From assembly GCA_029008115.1 (NCBI GenBank), contig JAQXJC010000019.1, forward strand, positions 1 to 44,524: a stretch of DNA of 44,524 bases, given 5' to 3'. Of this stretch, positions 1-7,626 are shown in pieces. How positions within the stretch are numbered: position 1 is the first letter of the stretch; each line of letters opens with the position of its first letter. The notes under the pieces were generated by a model. The model was not told the DNA's origin. It saw only the letters and a program-made list of their open reading frames with translations, and did no database searches. A program made the translations under genes and the position numbers. The DNA comes from Desulfovibrionaceae bacterium (GTDB taxonomy: Bacteria; Desulfobacterota; Desulfovibrionia; Desulfovibrionales; Desulfovibrionaceae).

Positions 1-108
1 GAAAGGCAAGACCAATGTTTGTTTTGTTGCCTGCTCATTTCCGGAAATATTCTTCCCAAATTCTTTACTTAAGGAACCAAGACTGTTAAGTTCGTCAATG
101 ATGTTCAT
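1..108 (-). CDS. N-terminus of a type I restriction R-subunit-like / COG4748-type endonuclease (partial)
   Basis: Only the first 36 codons are in the window; the gene runs off the left edge. It opens at an ATG preceded by GGAGG six bases upstream. The peptide begins MNIIDELNSLGSL and reaches EQATKQTLVLPF. The pattern E-x-A-T-K-x-x-L-V-x-P-F resembles the start of stand-alone HsdR_N-type proteins (COG4748), which are predicted restriction endonucleases; that recall is from memory and rests on about 12 residues. Codon use is AT-rich (AAA, ATT, TTA, AAT), unlike the GC-rich genes further right, which suggests horizontal acquisition. A phage or plasmid protein sharing this fold is an alternative. 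Confidence 0.55.
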   Translation of the reverse strand, partial: MNIIDELNSLGSLSKEFGKNISGNEQATKQTLVLPF

Positions 109-368
109 AATGAACCTCCGAATTTTGTTCTCTCTTTCTATATATCATGAATAAATTTAATTAAAATTTTAACTAAGACATTTATTTTTATGACTTCGTT
201 AGGCAGATTAATGGCAAGTATTGTAAGAATGTATATGATCTATCTTAATAATACATTAAAAAAGATATATTCAATCAGAGTTATAGGTCATACATTACAT
301 TAGTAAAAAAATGCCGCATTGGAAGGTGTTTTCCCTGTGTTGTGTCTCCACATGATTTGTACCCTAGT

Positions 369-402
369 GTCGCCTGCCTCCTTGGCAGGCGTTCATCGAA
401 AT
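369..402 (+). repeat. Solitary type I-C CRISPR-like hairpin repeat
   Basis: A 34-base element starts GTCGC, forms a perfect 8-bp hairpin (371-378 with 384-391, loop TCCTT) and ends TTCATCGAAAT. Known type I-C repeats have the same plan: GTCGC, a GC-rich hairpin, GCG, then a T..AT.GAAA[C/T] tail. No second copy is visible at spacer distance on either side and no cas gene is in the window, so this is not an array. It could be a degenerate leftover of one, a solitary crRNA-like element, or a chance terminator-like hairpin. Confidence 0.35.
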
Positions 403-768
403 CCATAGCGGCATGTCGATTCTTTTCAACTATTTTCGTGTGCAATCCCGCGTTCGAAGGGCAGGGAATCTTTACAGACTGGCTGTCAAGCATTCTGGGG
501 GATTTCCAGACTTCTTTTTTGCGGGTATCTAAAAATATTACAGTAATATCAAGTAGTTTTAGAAGAAAAATTTCTGTATAGCTAAAAATTACCAGCCTAT
601 ATAAACTCCCGTAGTGACGGCATCAACACAATAATGAGCCTTTCTATCCGTCAGTCAGCTGGGATACTCTGACAAACCCTACGATTTTTTGCTGCCGCAC
701 ACAATGTTTTTCTTTCCACATGTCCCACTATGTCAGGGTTCCGTGTAGTTTCCAAACACCCCTATAGC

Positions 769-797
769 CTGCTAAAGCAGCATCTGGAAGGTTTGTA
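769..797 (+). pseudogene. Remnant of a cadR-like (MerR family) gene, 3' part only
   Basis: Twenty-nine bases match the intact regulator gene at 3759-3787 with three mismatches, all consistent with codon-level divergence. In frame it reads LLKQHLEGLYR then stop, against LLKRHLEGLYQ in the intact protein. Neither flank aligns further. It sits just beyond the 3' end of the ATPase gene, so the ATPase is bracketed by an intact regulator and a scrap of a related one. This suggests a past duplication, recombination or replacement of a metal-resistance cassette. Confidence 0.55.
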
Positions 798-802
798 CCG
801 GT

Positions 803-858
803 GATGCCGCTTCCCCCTCCCTGCTCAGATGTTCCACAGAGGGCAGGGAAGCGGTATC
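803..858 (-). repeat. Imperfect inverted repeat downstream of the metal ATPase gene
   Basis: The arms 803-824 and 843-858 pair as GAT(G/A)CCGCTTCC with GGAAGCGG(T)ATC, and again as CCCTGC with GCAGGG; the left arm carries six extra pyrimidines that would bulge out. It lies 26 bases past the ATPase stop codon, so it may end or protect that leftward transcript. There is no U-run, so a classical intrinsic terminator is not supported. Confidence 0.4.
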
Positions 859-883
859 ATACTGTCGCGCGGCGGATGCGGAT

Positions 884-3271
884 TTACAGTCGCATGGCCC
901 GCAGTCCATTGGCCACCACCAGCAGCGCCGTGCCAACGTCGGCAAAGACGGCCATCCACATGGTAGCGTTGCCGGAAAAGGTGAGTGCAAAGAACAGTGC
1001 CTTGACGCCCAACGCCAGCGCAATATTCTGCGCCAGAATGGCGCAGGTTGCTCTGGACAGGCGGATGAAGCGGGGAATTTTCCGCAGATCGTCATCCATG
1101 AGCGCGACATCGGCGGTTTCAATGGCGGTATCAGTGCCGCCGCCAGCCATGGCGAAGCCAATGTGGGCTTTTGCCAGCGCAGGCGCATCGTTGATGCCAT
1201 CGCCCACCATGCCGACTTTCGCCCCATGCCGTTCAAGCCGCTCAATGACGGCAAGCTTGTCCTCCGGGAGCAGCCTGGCTCGAAATTCATCCACGCCCAC
1301 CTGCGCGGCAATAGCCTGCGCCGTGTGCTCGTTATCCCCCGTCAGCATCATGGTATGCACGCCGAGCGTTTTCAGTTCCCTGATGGCTTCCAGACTGCCG
1401 CTTCTGATGCTGTCCGCCACGGCGAAGAGGCAGTGAACGCCGGTTTCATTTGCAAGGGCCACAACGGTTTTCCCCTGCTTCTCAAGGTCTGATAGCTGCC
1501 TTTCGAGTCGTCCGGAGCTGAGATGCAACGCTTCAATCATGCTGTGGTTCCCCAGATACCATGTGTTTCCGTCGATCCTGCCGCATATGCCCTGCCCGGG
1601 GAGAGCGGTAAAATTTTCCACGGGCAGCGGCTGTATGCCGGATTCCGCCGCTGCCTGCGTGATGGCTCTGGAAACGGGATGGTCGGAGCAGGCGGCAAGA
1701 CTGGCCGCGAGGACTCTGGCGCGGTGCCCATCTTCCGTTCCGGCAGGAAGAATATCGGTCTGACATGGCTTGCCGCAGGTAATGGTGCCGGTTTTATCCA
1801 GCGCCAGCCAGCGGAGGCATCTGCCCAGCTCAAGGAACATGCCGCCCTTGATCAAAATACCATGACGGGCGGCGGCAGCCATGCCGCTGACGATGCTGAC
1901 CGGGGTGGAAATGACCAGAGCGCACGGGCAGCCAATGACAAGCACGACCAGCGCCGTATACACGGAATCCGGCCAAGCGCCGTTCAGGAACAGCGGCGGG
2001 ATGAGGGCGGAAAGCAGGGCGACAAGAAAGATCACGGGAGTATAATACTTGGCGAAGGCATCCACGCATCGCTGCATGGGGGCCCGGCTTCCCTGCGCTT
2101 CCTCCACGGCATGAATGACGCGTGCAAGAGTGGAATCCGCAGCCGCTGCGGTGACGTCAAATTCCAGTAAGCCGAATTCATTGATTGTTCCGGCATATAC
2201 CGTATCTCCCGCCTTCTTTTCCACGGGCATGCTCTCTCCGGTGATGGGAGCCTGATTGACCATGGAGCAGCCGGACGTCACACGACCGTCAAGGGCTATT
2301 TTTTCTCCAGGCTTCACGCGCACACGGCTGCCGATGGCCACGGCATGAACATCCACGTCGCGCCAGCTTCCATCCTGCTGAAGTACCGTAGCTGTATCAG
2401 GCGCAAGGGCGAGAAGGTTTTTGATGGCATGGCGCGCCCTGTCCAGAGCCCTGGCTTCAATGGCTTCCGACACATTGAACAGCACCATGACCATCGCCGC
2501 TTCAGGAAACTGCCCGATGAGAACGGCGCCTGTGACAGCCACGGACATGAGCGCGTTGATGTTCAGATTGCGATTTGCTATGGCCAGCCAGCCTTTTCTG
2601 TAGGTGCTCAGCCCGCCCAGTGCGATGGCGACAAGGGCAAAAAGCAGAGGAAGATATTCCAGGACAGGCGAGCTGCCAGGCATCCACGCGGCCATATCAG
2701 GGCCAAAGGGCTGTGCCCCCCAGGCATGGATGAGCTCCGCGCCTTCCGACAAGGCGGCGAATATCCCGGCGACGGCAAGTTTCTTCCAGGGGATTGCCGG
2801 GGCCGGTACGGTGTTGCTCCTGCTGGCGGCAAGAGGTTCCGGCGTCATGTCGATGGCCCGCAGCGCGGCTTCGATGGCCTCGGTTGAAGAAAGTTCATGA
2901 TGGACGGTGAGTACCCTCTGCATCAGGTTGAATTGCAGCCCGGTGATGCCGGGGACAGTGGCGAGCTTTTTCCTGATGAGCGCCTCTTCCATCGGGCAGT
3001 CCATGTTGCTGATGCGGTAAATGGCGCGTGTTGCTGATGCCTCGCCCGGTGTTCCCCCATCAATATCCTGCGGCGCGGCGTGCTCTGGCCCGCGGCAGTC
3101 CCCGTGCGCGGGGTGATGTGCGCAGCGGCACGTCCCTTCGTGTATCTGATCGTGGCTGTCGGCATCATGTCCGTTTGCGGCGCCGTTCCTGGCGTGCCGC
3201 ACGGTTTCGCGGATACCTCCGAAAGAATGAAGCTCGCCGCGAGGGCGGGCCGTCTGTGTATTATCGCTCAT
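884..3271 (-). CDS. cadA: Zn2+/Cd2+/Pb2+-exporting P1B-type ATPase
   Basis: Inner-membrane pump that exports divalent soft metals using ATP. The 795-residue product shows a His/Cys-rich N-terminal tail (about residues 36-66), one heavy-metal-associated domain with NMDCPMEE near 89-96, the phosphatase motif TGES, the intramembrane CPC motif (448-450), the phosphorylated Asp in DKTGTIT (492), the SDHP motif near 530 and GDGINDAP. The final helix carries the DVGTALLV Asp and NGLR typical of the Zn/Cd/Pb subgroup (ZntA/CadA) rather than copper pumps. I chose the ATG at 3271 because GGAGG lies five bases upstream; a GTG two codons earlier is less likely. It is divergent from its MerR regulator and controlled by the promoter at 3331-3361. 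Confidence 0.95.
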   Translation of the reverse strand: MSDNTQTARPRGELHSFGGIRETVRHARNGAANGHDADSHDQIHEGTCRCAHHPAHGDCRGPEHAAPQDIDGGTPGEASATRAIYRISNMDCPMEEALIRKKLATVPGITGLQFNLMQRVLTVHHELSSTEAIEAALRAIDMTPEPLAASRSNTVPAPAIPWKKLAVAGIFAALSEGAELIHAWGAQPFGPDMAAWMPGSSPVLEYLPLLFALVAIALGGLSTYRKGWLAIANRNLNINALMSVAVTGAVLIGQFPEAAMVMVLFNVSEAIEARALDRARHAIKNLLALAPDTATVLQQDGSWRDVDVHAVAIGSRVRVKPGEKIALDGRVTSGCSMVNQAPITGESMPVEKKAGDTVYAGTINEFGLLEFDVTAAAADSTLARVIHAVEEAQGSRAPMQRCVDAFAKYYTPVIFLVALLSALIPPLFLNGAWPDSVYTALVVLVIGCPCALVISTPVSIVSGMAAAARHGILIKGGMFLELGRCLRWLALDKTGTITCGKPCQTDILPAGTEDGHRARVLAASLAACSDHPVSRAITQAAAESGIQPLPVENFTALPGQGICGRIDGNTWYLGNHSMIEALHLSSGRLERQLSDLEKQGKTVVALANETGVHCLFAVADSIRSGSLEAIRELKTLGVHTMMLTGDNEHTAQAIAAQVGVDEFRARLLPEDKLAVIERLERHGAKVGMVGDGINDAPALAKAHIGFAMAGGGTDTAIETADVALMDDDLRKIPRFIRLSRATCAILAQNIALALGVKALFFALTFSGNATMWMAVFADVGTALLVVANGLRAMRL

Positions 3272-3330
3272 AATCACCTCCGCAGGAGAAATTTTCCGGG
3301 ATACGCCGCGCCTGTTCTTGCCATGTCCAG

Positions 3331-3361
3331 ACGATAGAGCCTATAGTTCCTATAGAGTCAA
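3331..3361 (-). promoter_or_regulatory. MerR-family (CadR/ZntR-type) operator-promoter of the metal ATPase
   Basis: On the minus strand TTGACT (-35) and TATCGT (-10) are separated by 19 bases, the over-long spacer that MerR-family activators correct by untwisting DNA. The spacer holds CTATAG-GAA-CTATAG, matching the ACTCTATAG dyads known for CadR, PbrR and ZntR. It fires leftward into the ATPase, 60 bases upstream of its start. Confidence 0.88.
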
Positions 3362-3455
3362 GGAAAGAATACGCGGGCCGGAACTGTTCTGGGGCATGTC
3401 ACTGGATGGAGCGCCGGAGTATGCTTCGGAATCAGGCCGTGCCGAGGAGGGACAG

Positions 3456-3911
3456 ATGAGGATGAAAATCGGAGAACTGGCAAAAATGACCGGATGCGAG
3501 GTCGTAACCATTCGCTACTATGAAAAGGAGGGACTGCTCAAGGCCCCGGAACGGACGGCAGGGAATTACCGCATGTATGGAGATGCGGAACTGGCGCGTC
3601 TGCGCTTTATTCGCCATTGCCGGCGGCACGGCATGAGCCTTGCTGAAATCCGAAGCCTGCTTGCCTTCAGCGATGCGCCGGAAGGGACATGTGACTGGAT
3701 TAAGGAGCTGATCAGGCAGCATGTACGCAATATTGAAACACAGATACATGACCTCAAGCTGCTGAAGCGGCATCTGGAAGGTCTGTATCAGGTGTGCGAT
3801 GGCGGCAGGCAGCGCGAGTGCGGCATATTGAAAAGCCTGAGCGACGGGGAACACTGCACGTATTGCAGCAAAAGGAACGGGGCGCATCCCTGCCGGGGCG
3901 GTGAGCCGTAA
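3456..3911 (+). CDS. cadR: MerR-family Cd/Pb/Zn-responsive transcriptional regulator
   Basis: Metal sensor that binds the ATPase promoter and activates it when metal is bound. The 151-residue protein begins with the MerR helix-turn-helix (KIGELAKMTG..VVTIRYYEKEGLL), followed by the long dimerisation helix. Cysteines at 79, 114 and 122 match Cys77, Cys112 and Cys119 of CadR when the start is allowed for; a terminal HCTYC..HPC segment may form a second site. GAGGAGG precedes the ATG at 3456. The open frame extends to 3318, but that stretch lacks family similarity and lies beside the operator. The exact metal (Cd, Pb or Zn) cannot be fixed from sequence. Confidence 0.9.
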   Translation: MRMKIGELAKMTGCEVVTIRYYEKEGLLKAPERTAGNYRMYGDAELARLRFIRHCRRHGMSLAEIRSLLAFSDAPEGTCDWIKELIRQHVRNIETQIHDLKLLKRHLEGLYQVCDGGRQRECGILKSLSDGEHCTYCSKRNGAHPCRGGEP

Positions 3912-3962
3912 GGCAGGCCCGGCCTCTCTCCCGCATGCGGGAAGCTATCCCGGGATGCCGCG

Positions 3963-5024
3963 TCAGCGCATTGTTTCAATCAGGGCGCCTGCCAGTACGC
4001 AGCCTTCTCCATCATAGACGACGGCAAGCTGGCCGGGCGCGGAAGGGAACTGCGGCGCTTCCAGCGCAATGTCCAGGCAACCGTCATCAATGCGTACCTG
4101 TGCCGCGCTGGGGGACTGCCGGTAGCGCAGGCGGACGAACAGCTGTTCCGGCCAGAGTGCCGGCGGTACAAGAAGATTGGCCTTGCCTGTGCGGCAGGCC
4201 CGCATGCCCAGCGCCAGACGCGGCCCTACGCGCAGGATGTTGCCCCGGCCTTCCTTTCCCAGTACGTACAGCGGCTCCCGCCAGGCAATGCCCAGCCCTT
4301 TGCGCTGGCCTTCCGTATACTGCCACAGTCCTTTGTGCGTGCCCAGCCGCGTGCCGTCGGGCAGCAAAACGGGGCCGGGCTGCCCCAGCTTCACACCGCG
4401 CGCGGCGGCCTGCGTCTCCACAAAGGGCCGGTAGGCATCCTGCGGTACGAAGCAGATTTCCTGACTTTCCGCAGGCAGGGGAACAGTCAGGCCGGCTTCG
4501 GCTACGGTTGTACGGGTTTCTTCCTTGCTGAGGCGGGAGAGGGGAAAATGCGCGCATTGCAGGCGTTCCAGCGGCACAAGGGCTAGGAAATAGCTCTGAT
4601 CCTTGGCGAGGTCCGCGGCCCGTTGCAGGCAGAGGCCGTAGCGCGGATGCGCGTGCAGGGCGGCATAGTGTCCTGTGGCGAGCCGTGACGCGCCGTGCGT
4701 GCGCGCGGCGTCCAGCAGCAGACCGAACTTGATGCCGGCATTGCAGAGCGCGCAGGGATTGGGCGTCCGCAGGGCCGCATAGGCGCGCACGAAGGGAGCG
4801 ATGACGCGGGCGTCGAAGGCATCGCGCAGATCGACCACATGCAGCGGCGCGCCCAGCGCGGCACAGGCGCGCTCCAGCGCGGGCACGGGATCACGCTCTG
4901 GCGGCACGGGCAGGAATCGCCCATGCAGGGCGAACGCAGCGCGCCCCGCTTGCCGGAGCTGGAGCAGGGCGCACAGACTGTCCACGCCGCCGCTGACGGC
5001 AACGGCGATGGTGGGATTTTGCAT
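3963..5024 (-). CDS. mnmA: tRNA-specific 2-thiouridylase MnmA
   Basis: Cytoplasmic enzyme that adenylates U34 of Lys, Glu and Gln tRNAs and replaces its O2 with sulfur. The PP-loop SGGVDS is at residues 11-16. The two catalytic cysteines appear as Cys94 in CALCNAGIKF and Cys191 in ESQEICFV, equivalent to Cys102 and Cys199 of the E. coli enzyme. At 353 residues it is complete, although the segment after the PP-loop is shorter than in E. coli. The start lies seven bases beyond the stop of an ABC transporter ATPase, so the two are probably co-transcribed. The downstream gap to cadR is about 50 bases and holds a short palindrome (TCCCGCATGCGGGA) without a U-run. Confidence 0.95.
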   Translation of the reverse strand: MQNPTIAVAVSGGVDSLCALLQLRQAGRAAFALHGRFLPVPPERDPVPALERACAALGAPLHVVDLRDAFDARVIAPFVRAYAALRTPNPCALCNAGIKFGLLLDAARTHGASRLATGHYAALHAHPRYGLCLQRAADLAKDQSYFLALVPLERLQCAHFPLSRLSKEETRTTVAEAGLTVPLPAESQEICFVPQDAYRPFVETQAAARGVKLGQPGPVLLPDGTRLGTHKGLWQYTEGQRKGLGIAWREPLYVLGKEGRGNILRVGPRLALGMRACRTGKANLLVPPALWPEQLFVRLRYRQSPSAAQVRIDDGCLDIALEAPQFPSAPGQLAVVYDGEGCVLAGALIETMR

Positions 5025-5031
5025 GGCGGCG

Positions 5032-5781
5032 TTACAAAATCTGGTTCAGGAACTGCTTCAGGCGCGGATGGCGCGGCGCCTCGAAGATTTCGTCCGGCGT
5101 GCCGGCTTCCAAAATCTGGCCCTTGTCCATGAAGATGACGCGGTCAGCCACCGTGCGGGCAAAGCCCATTTCGTGGGTGACGCACATCATGGTCATGCCT
5201 TCTTCCGCCAGATTGATCATGACATCCAGCACTTCGCCCACCATTTCTGGATCAAGGGCGGAGGTCGGTTCGTCAAAGAGCATGATGTCCGGCTGCATGG
5301 CCAGCGCGCGGGCGATGGCCACACGCTGCTGCTGACCGCCGGAAAGCATGGCCGGATAGACATTGGCCTTGTCGCTGATGCCTACCTTCTTGAGCAGGGA
5401 GAGCGCGCGGGCTTCCGCCTCGTCCGCGGCCACGCCGCGCAGCTTGCGCGGGGCCATGGTCAGATTCTGCAGGACGGTCTTGTGCGGGAACAGATTGAAC
5501 TGCTGGAAGACCATGCCCAGATTCTGGCGGATTTTGTTGATGTCGTTTTCGCGGGCGTTGATGTCCACGCCTTCCACCTCGATGAGACCGCGATCAATAT
5601 CCTCAAGGCGGTTGACGGAACGCAGCAGCGTGGACTTCCCGGAGCCGGAAGGCCCGATGATGACCACGCGCTGTCCCGGAAAGACTTCCAGCGAAACATC
5701 CTGCAAAGCAGGCAGTTCGCCGAAGTATTTCCAGACGTGTTCGATGCGGATGACGGGGTCGGCATTACTTGCGTTTGTCAT
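5032..5781 (-). CDS. Polar amino-acid ABC transporter, ATP-binding subunit
   Basis: Cytoplasmic ATPase of a GlnQ/HisP/ArtP-type importer. The 249-residue protein has Walker [10 protein letters not shown] (43-51), the Q-loop, the signature LSGGQQQR (146-153), Walker B IMLFDE (166-171) and the H-loop THEMGF. Its start overlaps the end of the permease gene by 17 bases, which points to translational coupling. Length and motifs fit the polar amino-acid class; the substrate is not determinable from this subunit. Confidence 0.93.
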   Translation of the reverse strand: MTNASNADPVIRIEHVWKYFGELPALQDVSLEVFPGQRVVIIGPSGSGKSTLLRSVNRLEDIDRGLIEVEGVDINARENDINKIRQNLGMVFQQFNLFPHKTVLQNLTMAPRKLRGVAADEAEARALSLLKKVGISDKANVYPAMLSGGQQQRVAIARALAMQPDIMLFDEPTSALDPEMVGEVLDVMINLAEEGMTMMCVTHEMGFARTVADRVIFMDKGQILEAGTPDEIFEAPRHPRLKQFLNQIL

Positions 5782-6592
5782 AGTAGTTCAGTCGGGCTTC
5801 CATGATGCTGACAGCCTTGGAGAGCAGCAGCGTGATGATAAGATAGATGAGCGCAATGATGGTGTACGTTTCAAAGTACAGATACGTCTTTGCCGCAAAG
5901 CTGCGGCCGCGCTGCATCAGGTCGGGCATGGCCATGACGGAGACCAGCGAGGTATCCTTGAGCATGGCGATACATTCATTGCCCACCGGCGGCAGGATGG
6001 TGCGCCATGCCTGCGGCAGGATGACAAAGAACATGGTCTGGAAACGGTTGAAGCCCAGGGAGCGGGCGGCTTCGGTCTGTCCCTTGGGAATGGCCATGAT
6101 GCCGGCGCGGAAGACCTCGCCCATGTAGGCGCCGTAGCAGAAGCTGATGGCGATGACGGCGGAGGTCAGGCCGCTGACCTGGAGAAATTTTGCCAGCGCA
6201 TAGTAGATATAGAAAATCTGCACCAGCAGGGGAATGCCGCGGATGATTTCCACATAGGTGGACGCCGCAAGGTTGATGAAGCTGTTGCGCGAGATGCGCC
6301 CCAGGCCGGTAAGCAGCCCCAGGGGCACGGCGCAGAGAATGGAGAGCACAGTTACTTCAAAGGTCACCATTAGCCCGTCCGGCAGGAAGGAGAGCACCTG
6401 AAGATAGGGGTCCGGCCAGATGAAGCACAGTGCCAGCAGCGCGCAGATGGCCCCGCCCAGCGAGAGGGACCAGGCATTGATCAGGCGCCATTCCCGGTGA
6501 TCGGGAATATTCACGCCATCCGTAACCATGATGATGTTGCCGCTGGCGGAGGATGTTGTGGTGGAGGGAGCAGTGTTTTTGTCGTCGAGCAT
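5765..6592 (-). CDS. Polar amino-acid ABC transporter, permease subunit
   Basis: Inner-membrane channel of the importer. The 275-residue protein has an N-terminal cytoplasmic leader of about 40 residues, then hydrophobic segments of the His/Glu/Gln/Arg permease family. The EAA loop is clear ([21 protein letters not shown]), the surface that docks the ATPase. A single permease implies a homodimer or an unlinked partner. It lies 78 bases downstream of the binding-protein gene, across a hairpin, and overlaps the ATPase gene. Confidence 0.92.
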   Translation of the reverse strand: MLDDKNTAPSTTTSSASGNIIMVTDGVNIPDHREWRLINAWSLSLGGAICALLALCFIWPDPYLQVLSFLPDGLMVTFEVTVLSILCAVPLGLLTGLGRISRNSFINLAASTYVEIIRGIPLLVQIFYIYYALAKFLQVSGLTSAVIAISFCYGAYMGEVFRAGIMAIPKGQTEAARSLGFNRFQTMFFVILPQAWRTILPPVGNECIAMLKDTSLVSVMAMPDLMQRGRSFAAKTYLYFETYTIIALIYLIITLLLSKAVSIMEARLNYYDKRK

Positions 6593-6626
6593 AGCCTTGT
6601 CAAACCCTGTGAAGATGCCGGGATGG

Positions 6627-6662
6627 AAAAAGGCGGCGGCGGAACCGGCGGAACCGCCGCCA
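6627..6662 (-). terminator. Intercistronic hairpin with U-run between binding protein and permease
   Basis: On the minus strand GGCGGCGG pairs with CCGCCGCC around an 11-base loop and is followed by five T. It lies directly after the binding-protein stop. Leaky terminators at this place are common in ABC importer operons and let the binding protein be made in excess; that role is inferred. Confidence 0.7.
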
Positions 6663-6670
6663 CCGGCCGG

Positions 6671-7408
6671 CTATTCGCCCAGCCACTTCTTCATGAGTTC
6701 GGCTTCAATGCCCTTGGCACGCACGGCGTCAATGCCCCTGTTCAGCTTTTCCACTAGGTCCTTGCGGCCCTTCTTCACCACAAAGGCAAAGGATTCGCTG
6801 GCTTCGGTCTTGAAGGCGATGGACAGCTTTTCCGTGAAGCCCTGCTTCTTGTTGGCATAGTACAGGGCCACGGGGGAGTCGCAGATGACGGCGTCGATGC
6901 GGTTGTTGATGAGGTCCTGCATGGCCAGGCCCACATCTTCATATTCCTTGATCTGGGAAGAGGCGGCATCCTTCTGCGCCACAAAGATGCCGGTGGTGCC
7001 GATCTGCCCGCCAATGGACTTGCCCTTCAGGTCGTCAAAGCTCTTGCAGGCAACGCCCTTCCGCACGACGACGATCTGGCGCACTTCATAGTAGGGCTTG
7101 GAGAAATCGAAGGCCTTCTCGCGTTCGGGGGTGATGGTCACGCCGGAGGCCACCACGTCGTAGTTGCCCGCGGCCACCCCGGCGAAGATGCCGTCCCAGG
7201 CGATGTTGCGCACTTCGGCTTCCATGCCGGCTTCTTTGGCGACGGCGGTGATCATGTCGGGATCATAGCCGATGACGTTTTTCTGGTCGTCCAGAAATTC
7301 CATGGGCGGCCACGTGGGGTCGCTGGCCACGATGATTTTGTCTGCGGCGCAGGCGGGGCCGCAGAGCAGACCGAGCGTCACGATGGAAAGAAGCAGAGAA
7401 CGGAACAT
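6671..7408 (-). CDS. Periplasmic amino-acid-binding protein of the ABC importer
   Basis: Captures substrate in the periplasm and delivers it to the permease. The 245-residue product starts with a signal peptide (about residues 1-21, ending GPACA before ADK). Family features of SBP_bac_3 proteins follow: DPTWPPMEF near the N-terminus, GYDPDMITAVAKEAG, WDGIFAGVAAGNYD and the helix FDFSKPYYE. AGGAGG lies just upstream of the ATG. First gene of an operon continuing through permease, ATPase and mnmA. Substrate unknown; co-transcription with a tRNA thiolase makes a sulfur amino acid worth testing. Confidence 0.93.
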   Translation of the reverse strand: MFRSLLLSIVTLGLLCGPACAADKIIVASDPTWPPMEFLDDQKNVIGYDPDMITAVAKEAGMEAEVRNIAWDGIFAGVAAGNYDVVASGVTITPEREKAFDFSKPYYEVRQIVVVRKGVACKSFDDLKGKSIGGQIGTTGIFVAQKDAASSQIKEYEDVGLAMQDLINNRIDAVICDSPVALYYANKKQGFTEKLSIAFKTEASESFAFVVKKGRKDLVEKLNRGIDAVRAKGIEAELMKKWLGE

Positions 7409-7482
7409 GGAGAGCCTCCTTGGAAAGATTCTGTGATGTTGTCCGGCGTGCGGCGTTGATACCGTGCACGGAAATCACTCTG

Positions 7483-7511
7483 TCTATGCGGGAGGAAGGC
7501 GGCCATGTCAA
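7483..7511 (-). promoter_or_regulatory. Probable promoter of the amino-acid ABC operon
   Basis: Minus strand: a perfect TTGACA (7506-7511), a 17-base spacer and CATAGA (7483-7488, three of six consensus bases). It lies about 75 bases upstream of the binding-protein start. Confidence 0.5.
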
Positions 7512-7626
7512 GCCGGAAAGGCCCCGCCGGAGGCTGTCTGGCGGGAAAAGGTTCTTTTGATGCCGAAGGCGGGGCGCGGGGGGCGGAGGAATGGGCGGCG
7601 GGACAGACATCGCCGCCCGAAGGAAC

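Larger units (their letters stand above)
109..883. other. AT-rich gene-free stretch at the edge of a probable acquired segment
   Basis: About 775 bases without a convincing gene. Roughly 121-320 is strongly AT-rich; composition shifts to the GC-rich norm by about 800. Two short open frames (281-493 minus, 342-581 plus) overlap each other, have no good ribosome binding site and show no recognisable motif. The stretch holds a solitary hairpin repeat (369-402), a short cadR-like remnant (769-797) and an imperfect inverted repeat (803-858). I see no tRNA, transposase or integrase in it. Confidence 0.6.

Noticed and set aside
369..520. A CRISPR array starting at the hairpin repeat
   Set aside because: No second repeat is found at 60-75 bases on either side and there is no cas gene.
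281..581. Two overlapping short frames (281-493 minus, 342-581 plus) in the AT-rich region
   Set aside because: They overlap each other, lack ribosome binding sites and show no motif; the plus frame also runs through the hairpin repeat.
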